A DNA stretch of 16,739 bases, from the NCBI GenBank assembly GCA_021777365.1, contig JAJYDP010000028.1, forward strand, positions 1 through 16,739, read 5' to 3'. Numbering within the stretch: position 1 is the first letter of the stretch; each line of letters starts with the position of its first letter. A program made the translations under genes and the position numbers. Below, piece after piece: positions 1 to 6,781 of the stretch. Source of the stretch: Chloroflexota bacterium. Its GTDB lineage: Bacteria; Chloroflexota; Limnocylindria; Limnocylindrales; CSP1-4. The notes beneath the pieces were generated by a model. That model had not been told where the DNA came from. It was given only the letters and a program-made list of their open reading frames with translations, and searched no databases.

Positions 1-682
1 CGCCGAGCGCCCGGAACGCCTCCACGACCCGGAGGATCTCGGCATCGTCGACGAGCCTCCTGCCGGCGCGGGTCGCGCCGGACAGGCGCCGCCAGGCGAG
101 CGTCGAGCGGAAGGCCCCGAGCAGGGCGGGCGCGTCCTGCAGCGCCGCGCTGGCGCTCACGACGGCCTGGCCCGGCCGCGAGACGGCCGCCAGCAGCTCC
201 GTGTCGACACCGCCCACGCCCATGGTGAGGACCGGCCCGAACTCGCGCGTCTGCCGCAGGGCGACGAGCGCCTCGGCACCGGGCCCGGCGCCGTCCACCG
301 CGACCCGCTCCACCACGAGCACGCCCCGCAGGTCGCCGGACGGCGGGCGAGGCACCGCGGCCAGCATGGCGTCGATCCCCGCGCGGATCGCGGCAGGATC
401 GTTGGCCGACTCGGCGACCCCGCCGACCTCCGTCTTGTGGGCGATCCCGGGCGCCGCGATCTTGAGCATCACCCGCGCGCCGCCGATCTCGCGCGAGGCC
501 CGGTCGGGGGACTCGCCCGCCGGCACCAGCACGGCGCGCGGGACGCGGCACCCGGCCGCCTCCAGCACGCCGTACACCTCGTGCTCCAGGAGCGCGAACC
601 GCCCCTCCGCTGCGGCCGCGCCGAGGATCGCGTCGATGCGGCCGGCGTCGAGCGGCTCGCGCGCGGGGCGGACGCCGGTCAC
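1..682 (-). CDS. ADP-forming acyl-CoA synthetase, ATP-grasp subunit (partial, C-terminus off window)
   Basis: The reading frame starts at GTG (682-680) and stays open to the left edge, giving 227 residues without a stop. The sequence matches the ATP-grasp (beta) half of NDP-forming acetyl/acyl-CoA synthetases. The motif APGIAHKTEVGGV near residues 77-89 is the ATP-grasp hallmark and is mirrored in the full-length homologue at 11036-13798 ([13 protein letters not shown]). It is followed by a REFGPVLTMGVGG-type segment. Such subunits bind ATP/ADP and transfer phosphate through a phosphohistidine on the alpha subunit, interconverting acyl-CoA and acid plus ATP in the cytosol. The GTG overlaps the stop of the SRAP gene upstream (GTGA), so translation is probably coupled. 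A CoA-binding alpha partner would have to lie outside the window. The family is clear; the substrate is unknown. Confidence 0.85.
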   Translation of the reverse strand, partial: MTGVRPAREPLDAGRIDAILGAAAAEGRFALLEHEVYGVLEAAGCRVPRAVLVPAGESPDRASREIGGARVMLKIAAPGIAHKTEVGGVAESANDPAAIRAGIDAMLAAVPRPPSGDLRGVLVVERVAVDGAGPGAEALVALRQTREFGPVLTMGVGGVDTELLAAVSRPGQAVVSASAALQDAPALLGAFRSTLAWRRLSGATRAGRRLVDDAEILRVVEAFRALG

Positions 683-1377
683 GGAGCCGGCTCCACCGGC
701 GCGATCAGCGCCGGGCCCTGGTTGCGGACGCTGTTCACCAGGGGCGCCACGGGGTGGGCGACCAGGTCGGCGTCGGAGGGCCGGAGCAGCCCCTGCAGCT
801 CCCCGGGATCGGCCAGGGCGGGGTCCAGCCACACGGCCCAGGCGGCCGCGGGGAGGATGACCGGCATCCGGGTGTGCAGCCGCGACATCAGCTCGTTCGG
901 GGTGGTGGTGACGATGGTGCAGCTCAGGAGGTCCGCGGGAACATCCTCCGGCTCGCCGGCGCCGCGCGGCCGCCAGGCCGACCACAGCCCGGCGAAGGCG
1001 AGCGGCGACCCGTCGCGGGCGGCGATGTAGTAGGGCTGGCGCTTCCCGTCCGGGAGCCGCAGCCACTCGTAGAAGCCATCCGCGGGAATGAGGCAGCGCT
1101 TCGCGCGGAAGCTGTGGCGGAACGCCGGCGAGGTGGCGACCGTCTCCGCGCGGGCGTTGAACATCCGGCTCCCGATGGCGGCGGAGTCGGCCCACCCGGG
1201 GACGAGGCCCCAGCGGAACCGGTCGACGATGCGCTCGTCGTCGCGCACCACCACGGCCGCCACCTGCTGGGTGGGCGCCACGTTGTAGGCATCGCCCGGT
1301 CGCTCGGCCACGTCGCGCGCCTCGAAGATGCGGGCGAACTCGGACGACGAGAGCCGCTGGGTGAAGCGACCGCACAT
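679..1377 (-). CDS. SOS response-associated peptidase (SRAP; HMCES/YedK family)
   Basis: A 232-residue protein beginning MCGRF, the invariant SRAP N-terminus. After removal of Met, Cys2 forms a thiazolidine crosslink with abasic sites in single-stranded DNA, shielding them during replication. The other active-site residues are visible: Asn32 in YNVAPTQ, Glu78 in FNARAETV, and His168 in LHTRMPVIL. The ADGFYEW motif lies at about residues 99-105. The length is normal for the family. The start at 1377 was chosen because Cys must be residue 2. A longer in-frame reading to 1629 runs through the upstream tandem repeat and is rejected. No good Shine-Dalgarno is visible at this start. The stop overlaps the next gene's GTG, linking it to an acyl-CoA synthetase subunit. 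No LexA box is recognisable upstream. Confidence 0.95.
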   Translation of the reverse strand: MCGRFTQRLSSSEFARIFEARDVAERPGDAYNVAPTQQVAAVVVRDDERIVDRFRWGLVPGWADSAAIGSRMFNARAETVATSPAFRHSFRAKRCLIPADGFYEWLRLPDGKRQPYYIAARDGSPLAFAGLWSAWRPRGAGEPEDVPADLLSCTIVTTTPNELMSRLHTRMPVILPAAAWAVWLDPALADPGELQGLLRPSDADLVAHPVAPLVNSVRNQGPALIAPVEPAP

Positions 1378-1410
1378 GTCCTGCGGAGGGTAGCCCATCA
1401 CCGGGTCCAT

Positions 1411-1498
1411 GGTTCGGCCGCGCGCACCGCGCCCGTTCGGCCGTACGCGCCGGCCGGTTCGGCCGCGCACCGCGCCCGTTCGGCCGTACGCGCCGGCC
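1411..1498. repeat. Imperfect tandem repeat, 45 + 43 bp units
   Basis: Two adjacent units at 1411-1455 and 1456-1498 are identical except for a 2-bp CG insertion in the first. Each unit splits into two related halves that begin with TTCGGCCG. These octamers fall at 1413, 1436, 1458 and 1479, spaced 23, 22 and 21 bp, close to two helical turns. The array lies between the divergent SRAP and LLM genes and covers the likely SRAP promoter region. It could be an operator array or a simple slippage duplication; the sequence alone does not decide. Confidence 0.85.
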
Positions 1499-1520
1499 GG
1501 AGCCCGCCGCATCGGAGCGG

Positions 1521-1526
1521 TAAGCT
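1521..1526 (+). promoter_or_regulatory. Candidate -10 (TAAGCT) for the LLM oxidoreductase gene
   Basis: TAAGCT fits the high-GC TANNNT -10 pattern in an otherwise AT-poor stretch. It would start transcription near 1533, about 57 nt before the LLM start codon. No clear -35 is seen. This is a single weak motif. Confidence 0.3.
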
Positions 1527-1589
1527 TGCCCGGTCGATGAGGCGTCCGGGCGCCCGTCGCAGCTTCTCCCGCAGGAGGTCGACCCGTCG

Positions 1590-2519
1590 ATGAGCGGCAC
1601 GGCACGGTACGGCGGACGGCGGCTGGCACACACCCTGGGGCCCGTCGGGGTCTGGAGCTGGGCGCTGCAGCGCATGGGCGCGCAGGACGCCGGGTCCGCG
1701 CTCCGCCAGATCGAGGCGCTCGGGTACCCCGTGGTCTGGATCCCCGAGACGGTGGGCAACAAGGAGATCCTCAGCCACGCCGCGCTCCTGCTCGCGTCCA
1801 GCCCGCGGATCTCGGTGGCGTCGGGGATCGCCAGCATCCACGCCCGCGACCCGATGGCCATGGCCAACGGCGCCCGGGCGCTGGCCGAGGCCTACCCCGA
1901 CCGCTTCGTCCTCGGGATCGGCGTGAGCCACGCCACCTCGGTGACCGCCCGGGGCGGCAGCTACGGACCGCCGGTGGAGACGATGCGCGCCTACCTGGAC
2001 GCGATGGACGCCGCGCAGTACGGCGCGCCGATGCCCGATCCACCGGTGCCCGTCGTCCTCGCCGCGCTGGGTCCCCGCATGCTGGAGCTGGCCGCGCAGC
2101 ACGCGGACGGCGCACACCCCTACTTCGTCCCGGTCGAGCACACGTCCTTCGCCAGGCGGCACCTGGGCCCGGAGCCGTTCCTCGCCGTCGAGCAGACGGC
2201 CGTGCTCACCCCGGACCCCGCCGAGGGGCGGCGGATCGGGCGCGCCTTCGCCCGGAACTACCTGGCGCTGCCCAACTACGCGAACAACCTCCGCCGCCTG
2301 GGCTGGGATGACGCCGACCTCGCCGGCGACGGCAGCGACCGGGTGATCGACGCCGTGATCGCGTGGGGCGACGTGGACGCGATCGTGCGGCGCGTCCGGG
2401 CCCACCTGGACGCCGGGGCGGACCACGTCTGCATCCAGCTGCGGGCCGAGCCGTCGTCGGACCCGGCGCTGGCCGGGCTCCGCGAGCTCGCTGCCGCCCT
2501 CCTCGAGCCGCACACCTGA
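1590..2519 (+). CDS. LLM-class F420-dependent oxidoreductase
   Basis: A 309-residue TIM-barrel flavin/F420 oxidoreductase of the luciferase-like monooxygenase superfamily. It closely resembles the subfamily named after MSMEG_4141 (TIGR03620). Diagnostic stretches are the early LGPVGVWSW strand (about 16-24), IEALGYPVVWIPE (41-53), a central RFVLGIGVSH segment (105-114) and the late HLDAGADHVCIQL barrel strand. Members transfer hydride to or from coenzyme F420 in the cytosol; the substrate cannot be deduced. The start at 1590 has AGGAGG at 1573-1578, 11 nt upstream, slightly long but strong. The DUF885 gene follows 76 bp later on the same strand. F420 use points to an actinobacterial or chloroflexotal host. 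Confidence 0.92.
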   Translation: MSGTARYGGRRLAHTLGPVGVWSWALQRMGAQDAGSALRQIEALGYPVVWIPETVGNKEILSHAALLLASSPRISVASGIASIHARDPMAMANGARALAEAYPDRFVLGIGVSHATSVTARGGSYGPPVETMRAYLDAMDAAQYGAPMPDPPVPVVLAALGPRMLELAAQHADGAHPYFVPVEHTSFARRHLGPEPFLAVEQTAVLTPDPAEGRRIGRAFARNYLALPNYANNLRRLGWDDADLAGDGSDRVIDAVIAWGDVDAIVRRVRAHLDAGADHVCIQLRAEPSSDPALAGLRELAAALLEPHT

Positions 2520-2539
2520 ACCGGCGTCCCTCACGTCAC

Positions 2540-2560
2540 CCCGGCGCACCTGCCGCCGGG
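2540..2560. terminator. Weak hairpin after the LLM gene
   Basis: CCCGGCG (2540-2546) pairs perfectly with CGCCGGG (2554-2560) across a 7-nt loop, in the 76-bp gap between the LLM and DUF885 genes. There is no T-tract, so it would be at best a weak or Rho-assisted stop, or an mRNA 3' stabiliser. Confidence 0.3.
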
Positions 2561-2595
2561 CTCCCGACCCGGATCCGTCACGAGGTGCATCAAGC

Positions 2596-4308
2596 GTGAT
2601 CGAAGACGTCAACGCGGTGGCCGCCGAATACTGGGAGTTTCAGCTCCGCACGTCCCCCTCGACCGCCCACATGCTCGGCGACTACCGCCGGGCGGCCGAG
2701 TTCGAGGACGTTAGCCGCGAGGCCGAGGATGCCCGCATCGCCGAGGCCCGATCCTTCGCGCGCAGGGCCGCGGCGATCCCGACGGACGGCCTCGGGACGC
2801 AGGACCGGATCACCCGCGACGTGCTCCTCTTCGATGCGACCGTCACCGCCGACGCCGAGGCGTCCCGCCTCAAGGAGATCGAGGTCGACTCGGTCCACGG
2901 CCCGCAGGCGACCCTGCCCCTCCGGATCTCCAAGCTCTCGGTCCCCTCCGCCGAGGTGGCCGAGGCCATGGTCGAGAAATTCCGCGGGATCGCCCGGATG
3001 TTCGTCGACCTGGGCGAGCGACACCGCGAGGGGATCGCCCGTGGCCGGACACCGGTCGATTTCGCGGTTCGCGGGAGCATCGACCAGATCGACGCGTGGC
3101 TGGCCCGTCCCGTGGACGACGATCCGCTCCTGGCGGCGGTGCAGGTCCCCGGGACCGACCACGCCGACGGCTGGCACGAGCGCCTGCGGGAGGCCGTGGA
3201 GCGCGAGGTGCGCCCGGCCCTCGCCGGCTACCGTGACGTCCTCCACGGCGAGGTCCTGGCCCACGCCCGAACGGACGACCACTGCGGCCTGACCTGGATC
3301 CCGGACGGCGACGAGGCCTACGCGCGGGCGGTCCGCCTCCACACCACGCTCGGCATGGGGCCCCGCGAGATCCACGAGATCGGGCTCCAGCAGGTGGAGC
3401 GGCTGGCCGGCGAGTACCGCGAGCTGGGCTCGGCCGTGCTGGGTACCGACGACCTGGAGCGGATCCTGAATGGCCTGCGGTCCGACCCGGCGCTCCATCA
3501 CACGGATGGCACCGCCATCGTGGCAGCGGCCGCGGCAGCCCTGGCCAGGGCGGCCGCGGCGATGGGGGACTGGTTCGGCACGCTGCCGAAGAGCGGCTGC
3601 GATGTGGAGGGGACCACCAGCGGGGCGCAGGCCTTCTACTTCCCGCCCGCGCAGGACGGCAGCCGGGGCGGCGTCTTCTTCATGAACACGACCGATCCGT
3701 CCGGCTGGGGGCGCTTCGACATCGAGTCGACGGCGTACCACGAGGGGATCCCCGGCCATCACCTGCAGATCGCGATCTCGGGCGAGCTCGAGGGTCTGCC
3801 CGCGTTCCGTCGGCACGGATGGGTCACCGCGTACGGCGAGGGCTGGGGCCTCTACGCCGAGCGGCTCGCCGACGAGATGGGCCTCTACACGACCCCGCTG
3901 GACCGCCTGGGCATGCTCTCCGCCGACTCGATGCGCGCCTGCCGCCTGGTCGTGGACAGCGGCATGCACGCCCTGGGCTGGAGCCGGGAGCAGGCCGTCG
4001 CGTACATGGTCGAGAACTCGCCGATGCGCGAGTCCCACGTCCGGGCCGAGATCGACCGGTACATCAATGACCCCGGCCAGGCGCTCGCCTACATGATCGG
4101 CCGGCTGGAGATCCAGCGGATCCGGGCACGCGCGGAACGCACGCTCGGCGGGCGCTTCGACATCCGCGCCTTCCACGACGCGCTCCTCACGTCCGGGTCC
4201 ATGCCGCTGCCGCTCCTCGACGAGCACGTCGGCGCGTGGGTGGCATCCCTGGACGGGACGGCGCACGACGGCGCCGGGGCGCGGCGGGTGCCGACCGGGA
4301 CGGTCTGA
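2596..4308 (+). CDS. DUF885 family protein, putative zinc metallopeptidase
   Basis: A 570-residue protein of the DUF885 family (PF05960). The core is YHEGIPGHHLQ at 381-391, with His382, Glu383 and His388 forming a gluzincin-like HExxxxH site. YGEGWGLYAERLADEMG follows (413-429), and Glu415 is a plausible third metal ligand. The 30-residue stretch before the core (FMNTTDPSGWGRFDIEST) is also typical. Family members are thought to be peptidases, but few have been characterised. No signal peptide or lipobox is present, so a cytosolic location is inferred. The start is GTG at 2596, with GAGGTG 8 nt upstream; longer ATG starts are absent. It follows the LLM gene on the same strand, with a possible hairpin between. 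The length is normal for the family. Confidence 0.93.
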   Translation: MIEDVNAVAAEYWEFQLRTSPSTAHMLGDYRRAAEFEDVSREAEDARIAEARSFARRAAAIPTDGLGTQDRITRDVLLFDATVTADAEASRLKEIEVDSVHGPQATLPLRISKLSVPSAEVAEAMVEKFRGIARMFVDLGERHREGIARGRTPVDFAVRGSIDQIDAWLARPVDDDPLLAAVQVPGTDHADGWHERLREAVEREVRPALAGYRDVLHGEVLAHARTDDHCGLTWIPDGDEAYARAVRLHTTLGMGPREIHEIGLQQVERLAGEYRELGSAVLGTDDLERILNGLRSDPALHHTDGTAIVAAAAAALARAAAAMGDWFGTLPKSGCDVEGTTSGAQAFYFPPAQDGSRGGVFFMNTTDPSGWGRFDIESTAYHEGIPGHHLQIAISGELEGLPAFRRHGWVTAYGEGWGLYAERLADEMGLYTTPLDRLGMLSADSMRACRLVVDSGMHALGWSREQAVAYMVENSPMRESHVRAEIDRYINDPGQALAYMIGRLEIQRIRARAERTLGGRFDIRAFHDALLTSGSMPLPLLDEHVGAWVASLDGTAHDGAGARRVPTGTV

Positions 4309-4352
4309 TCCGGGAGCGGCGGGGCGCACGAGCCGGAGAGGACCCGCCGCGT

Positions 4353-4368
4353 CCACCGGGCACGGTGG
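4353..4368. other. Hairpin between the DUF885 gene and the two-component operon
   Basis: CCACCG (4353-4358), loop GGCA, CGGTGG (4363-4368) form a perfect 6-bp stem 44 bp after the DUF885 stop. It has no T-tract. It could be a weak terminator for the upstream gene or part of the control region of the next one. Confidence 0.3.
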
Positions 4369-4374
4369 CGTGCC

Positions 4375-4395
4375 ATGCGGCGGTTGACGCCGCAT
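4375..4395. promoter_or_regulatory. Perfect 8-bp inverted repeat over the -35 of the response regulator gene
   Basis: ATGCGGCG (4375-4382), spacer GTTGA, CGCCGCAT (4388-4395) is a perfect palindrome centred on the TTGACG -35 hexamer at 4384-4389. A dimeric regulator bound here would block RNA polymerase, so an operator is the simplest reading. The binding protein is not known. Confidence 0.5.
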
Positions 4396-4413
4396 CGCCC
4401 GCGACCGGACCAT
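4384..4413 (+). promoter_or_regulatory. Candidate promoter for the two-component operon
   Basis: TTGACG (4384-4389) is followed after 18 bp by GACCAT (4408-4413), a weak -10. The -10 ends 6 bp before the ATG at 4420, which would put the transcription start at or beside the start codon. The same spacing occurs at 9815 and 15824. The -35 is good and the -10 poor. Confidence 0.4.
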
Positions 4414-4419
4414 GTCGCG

Positions 4420-5091
4420 ATGCACATCCTGGTCGTCGAGGATGAGTCCCGCATGGGCGAGCTGATCCGCCGGGTGCTCGTCGCGGAGCACCACGTGGTG
4501 GACCTCGCCGAGGACGGTGTCGCCGCGCTCGGCCTGGCGCGCAACGGCGGGTACGACGCGGTGATCCTCGACCGGATGCTCCCGGACCTCGACGGCACCG
4601 AGGTGGTCCGCCTGCTCCGCGCCCGTGGTGATCGCACGCCCGTCCTGATGCTGACCGCGCTCGGGTCCGTGGACCAGCGCGTCTCCGGGCTGGACGCAGG
4701 GGCGGACGACTACCTCACCAAGCCGTTCGCGTTCGCCGAGCTCCTCGCGCGACTGCGCGCACTGCAGCGCCGCCCGTCGCCCACCGCGGAGCGGCTCGCC
4801 GCCGGGGATCTCGAGGTCGACGAATCGCGGCACGTGGCCCGCGTCGGGGAGGCGACCGTCGACCTCACGGCGCGCGAGTTCGCCTTCCTGGCCTACCTCA
4901 TCCGCAACGCCGGCCGCGTCCTGACGCGTCAGCAGATCCTGGACGCCGTCTGGGGCGCCGAGCCGGACGTCTACTCCAACGTCGTCGACCTGTACGTCTA
5001 CTACCTGCGCCGCAAGCTGCGCGCACTCGGGAGATCGGGCCGGCTGCGCACGGTCCGCGGCGTCGGGTACACGCTCCGCGCCGGCGACTGA
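4420..5091 (+). CDS. OmpR/PhoB-family response regulator
   Basis: A 223-residue two-domain regulator. The receiver domain (1-115) has the acidic pair Glu7/Asp8, phosphoacceptor Asp51 in VILDRMLP, Thr79, and Lys101 in the TKPF motif. The C-terminal winged helix (about 128-221) carries LTAREFAFLAYLIRNAGRVLT and the closing RTVRGVGYTL of the OmpR class. It receives phosphate from the histidine kinase encoded 3 bp downstream and binds DNA as a dimer. The start at 4420 gives the canonical MHILVVEDE N-terminus. An in-frame ATG at 4375 would add 15 residues with no ribosome-binding site. There is no Shine-Dalgarno before 4420 either, consistent with a leaderless mRNA. Its likely target is the operon after the kinase gene. 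Confidence 0.95.
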   Translation: MHILVVEDESRMGELIRRVLVAEHHVVDLAEDGVAALGLARNGGYDAVILDRMLPDLDGTEVVRLLRARGDRTPVLMLTALGSVDQRVSGLDAGADDYLTKPFAFAELLARLRALQRRPSPTAERLAAGDLEVDESRHVARVGEATVDLTAREFAFLAYLIRNAGRVLTRQQILDAVWGAEPDVYSNVVDLYVYYLRRKLRALGRSGRLRTVRGVGYTLRAGD

Positions 5092-5094
5092 GCC

Positions 5095-6411
5095 GTGGCG
5101 GACCCGACCGACCTGGTCATCGCCGCCACGCGGCGACGCCTCGCCCTGTGGACGCTGGCGCTCCTCGCCGGCCTGCTGGTGGCGATGGGCGTGGCCACCG
5201 CCATCGTCGCGGTCGCCCAGCTGGACGGTGCCAGCGACGGGGCCCTGCGCACCAGCGCACAGGCGGTCCTCTCGACGCTCGACGGCCGGCTTCCGGGCAC
5301 GACCGGCTCCCAGGAGGACGGCGAGGGTGGCGACGAGCTGGTGGGCTCGGCGGACACGTTCACCATGGTGCTGGATGCCCGGGGGACCCTCCTGCAGAAC
5401 CCCCGCAACGTCCACCTGGCGGGCCTGCCCGACCGGTCCGCACTCGCCGCGGCGCTCTCCGGCGGCAGCGACCTGCGCACCGTGACCGCGGGCGGCGTGC
5501 CGGTCCGCCTGCTGACCCTGCCGATCCGGCCCTCGGACGGCGGGCCGGCGGTCGGCGCGGTGCAGGCCGGGCTGGTCCTCACGCTCCACGATCAGCAGGT
5601 GGTCGACCTGCTGCGCACGATCGCGCTGGTCGGCCTCGCCGGTCTCCTCTGCGCCGCGCTGCTGGCGCTCGTGCTGTCGGACCGGGCGCTCGTCCCGATC
5701 CGCGCCGCGTTCGCCACGGAGCGCCGGTTCGCGGCGTCCGCGTCCCACGAGCTGCGCACCCCTGCGGCGCTCATCCGCGCTTCCGGCGAGGTGCTGCAGC
5801 GGGAGGGCCTGGTCCGCGAAGAGGGCCTGCCGCTGGTGGACACGGTCGTTGCCGAGTCCGATCGCCTCGGACGCCTGGTGGCGGATCTCCTGGCCCTCTC
5901 CACCTCGCGCGCGGACCCGTCCGCGATCCGCTTCGAGCCGCTCGACGTTGGGTCCGTCTCGGTGGACGCCGCGCGGCGCATCGGCCCGCTGGCGGCCGAG
6001 CGCGGCTGCCGGGTCGAGGTGACTCCGGACCCGCCGCCGCGCCTGCCGGTCATGGGCGATGCCGACCAGCTGGTCCAGCTGCTGCTGGCCCTCCTCGACA
6101 ACGCCACGCGGCACTCCCCGCCGGGCGAGCCGGTCACGGTGGTCCTGGAGCGCGCCGACGATCGGGCCCGGGTGACCGTGGTCGATCGCGGCCAGGGCGT
6201 GCCGGCGGAAGAGCGGGCGCGCATCTTCGAGCCGTTCGCAAGGGCCGGCCGCGGCCGGCGGAGCCGCGACAGGGGCGCGGGGCTCGGACTGGCCGTGGCG
6301 CAGGCACTCGCGGAGCGGCACCACGGCACGATCTCGGTCAGGGACACGCCGGGCGGCGGGGCAAGCTTCGTGGTCAGCCTTCCGCTGCGGCGGGAGCAGC
6401 CGCCGACCTGA
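5095..6411 (+). CDS. Two-component sensor histidine kinase
   Basis: A 438-residue membrane kinase. Transmembrane helix 1 is at about 16-42, an extracytoplasmic sensor region of about 130 residues follows, and helix 2 is at about 173-195. A short HAMP-like linker leads to the H-box SASHELRTP with phosphorylated His218. The catalytic domain shows the N-box LLDNATRHS (Asn336), the G1 box DRGQGVP (364-370), the F-box IFEPFARAG, and the G2 box GAGLGLA (394-400). The sensor region has no recognisable PAS or Cache motif, so the signal is unknown. The GTG start lies 3 bp after the response regulator stop and lacks a Shine-Dalgarno, so coupled translation is likely. The gene is followed by the 19-bp repeat array. 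Confidence 0.94.
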   Translation: MADPTDLVIAATRRRLALWTLALLAGLLVAMGVATAIVAVAQLDGASDGALRTSAQAVLSTLDGRLPGTTGSQEDGEGGDELVGSADTFTMVLDARGTLLQNPRNVHLAGLPDRSALAAALSGGSDLRTVTAGGVPVRLLTLPIRPSDGGPAVGAVQAGLVLTLHDQQVVDLLRTIALVGLAGLLCAALLALVLSDRALVPIRAAFATERRFAASASHELRTPAALIRASGEVLQREGLVREEGLPLVDTVVAESDRLGRLVADLLALSTSRADPSAIRFEPLDVGSVSVDAARRIGPLAAERGCRVEVTPDPPPRLPVMGDADQLVQLLLALLDNATRHSPPGEPVTVVLERADDRARVTVVDRGQGVPAEERARIFEPFARAGRGRRSRDRGAGLGLAVAQALAERHHGTISVRDTPGGGASFVVSLPLRREQPPT

Positions 6412-6445
6412 GCCCGGCAGCCCACAGGACCCGCGTGCCGCCCGG

Positions 6446-6623
6446 CCGGCGGGGGCGCGGTGTGTCGGCGGAGGCACGGTGTGTCGGCGGGGGCGCGGTG
6501 TGTCGGCGGAGGCACGGTGTGTCGGCGGAGGCACGGTGTGTCGGCGGGGGCGCGGTGTGTCGGCGGGGGCGCGGTGTGTCGGCGGAGGCACGGTGTGTCG
6601 GCGGGGGCGCGGTGTGTCGGCGG
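6446..6623. repeat. 19-bp tandem repeat array (minisatellite), 8 full units
   Basis: Eight complete head-to-tail copies of GGTGTGTCGGCGGRGGCRC occupy 6459-6610, flanked by a partial unit on each side (6446-6458 and 6611-6623). The only variable bases are positions 13 and 17, and they always change together: A/A or G/G. From the first full unit the order is A, G, A, A, G, G, A, G. Nineteen is not a multiple of three and no conserved product results, so the array is non-coding. It lies in the 370-bp gap between the kinase and the small membrane protein operon. That gap otherwise holds a hairpin (6615-6655) and a candidate operator/promoter (6664-6714). Confidence 0.95.
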
Positions 6624-6655
6624 GCTGCCGGGGGGTGACGCCGCTGCCGCCGACA
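6615..6655. other. Inverted repeat at the end of the 19-bp array
   Basis: TGTCGGCGG (6615-6623), the start of the last partial repeat unit, pairs with CCGCCGACA (6647-6655) across 23 nt. The array therefore ends in a 9-bp stem. No T-tract follows. It could act as a terminator for the kinase mRNA or as a structural boundary. Confidence 0.4.
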
Positions 6656-6663
6656 TCGTGTTT

Positions 6664-6679
6664 GAGGATTCTCATCCTC
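6664..6679. promoter_or_regulatory. Palindromic candidate operator upstream of the apbE operon
   Basis: GAGGAT, TCTC, ATCCTC is a perfect 6-bp inverted repeat in a locally AT-richer patch. It lies 29 bp before the TAGCGT hexamer at 6709, at the position where activators usually bind. The adjacent response regulator is the obvious candidate ligand, which is inference from position. Confidence 0.45.
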
Positions 6680-6708
6680 CCCCGAAGACCCGCCGGGGGA
6701 TGCCCGGC

Positions 6709-6714
6709 TAGCGT
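6709..6714 (+). promoter_or_regulatory. Candidate -10 (TAGCGT) of the small-protein/apbE operon
   Basis: TAGCGT fits TANNNT and would start transcription near 6721, about 60 nt before the first ATG. No -35 consensus is seen at the proper distance, as expected for an activator-dependent promoter. Confidence 0.35.
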
Positions 6715-6781
6715 GCCCGTGGCGCCACAGCACGGCGGGCGCTCGACGTCCCGCCACCGCGGGCGCTCACGGAGAACCGCG

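Noticed and set aside
1378..1500. LexA/SOS box upstream of the SRAP gene
   Set aside because: No GAAC-N4-GTTC-type palindrome is present; the TTCGGCCG repeats are direct, not the correct inverted form.
1378..1629. N-terminal extension of the SRAP protein
   Set aside because: SRAP needs Cys at residue 2 for catalysis, and the extension is the translated tandem repeat.
6446..6623. CRISPR array
   Set aside because: The units are directly adjacent with no unique spacers, and no cas gene is present.
6446..6623. Replication origin iterons
   Set aside because: The units are GC-rich with no DnaA-box-like or AT-rich unwinding region nearby, and no replication gene is in the window.
6460..6781. Coding through the 19-bp array (frames giving VGGG/CRRR or PPPTHRAPADT repeats)
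   Set aside because: The unit length is not a multiple of three, all frames are open simply because no stop occurs in the unit, and the real downstream gene has its own Shine-Dalgarno and membrane helix starting at 6782.
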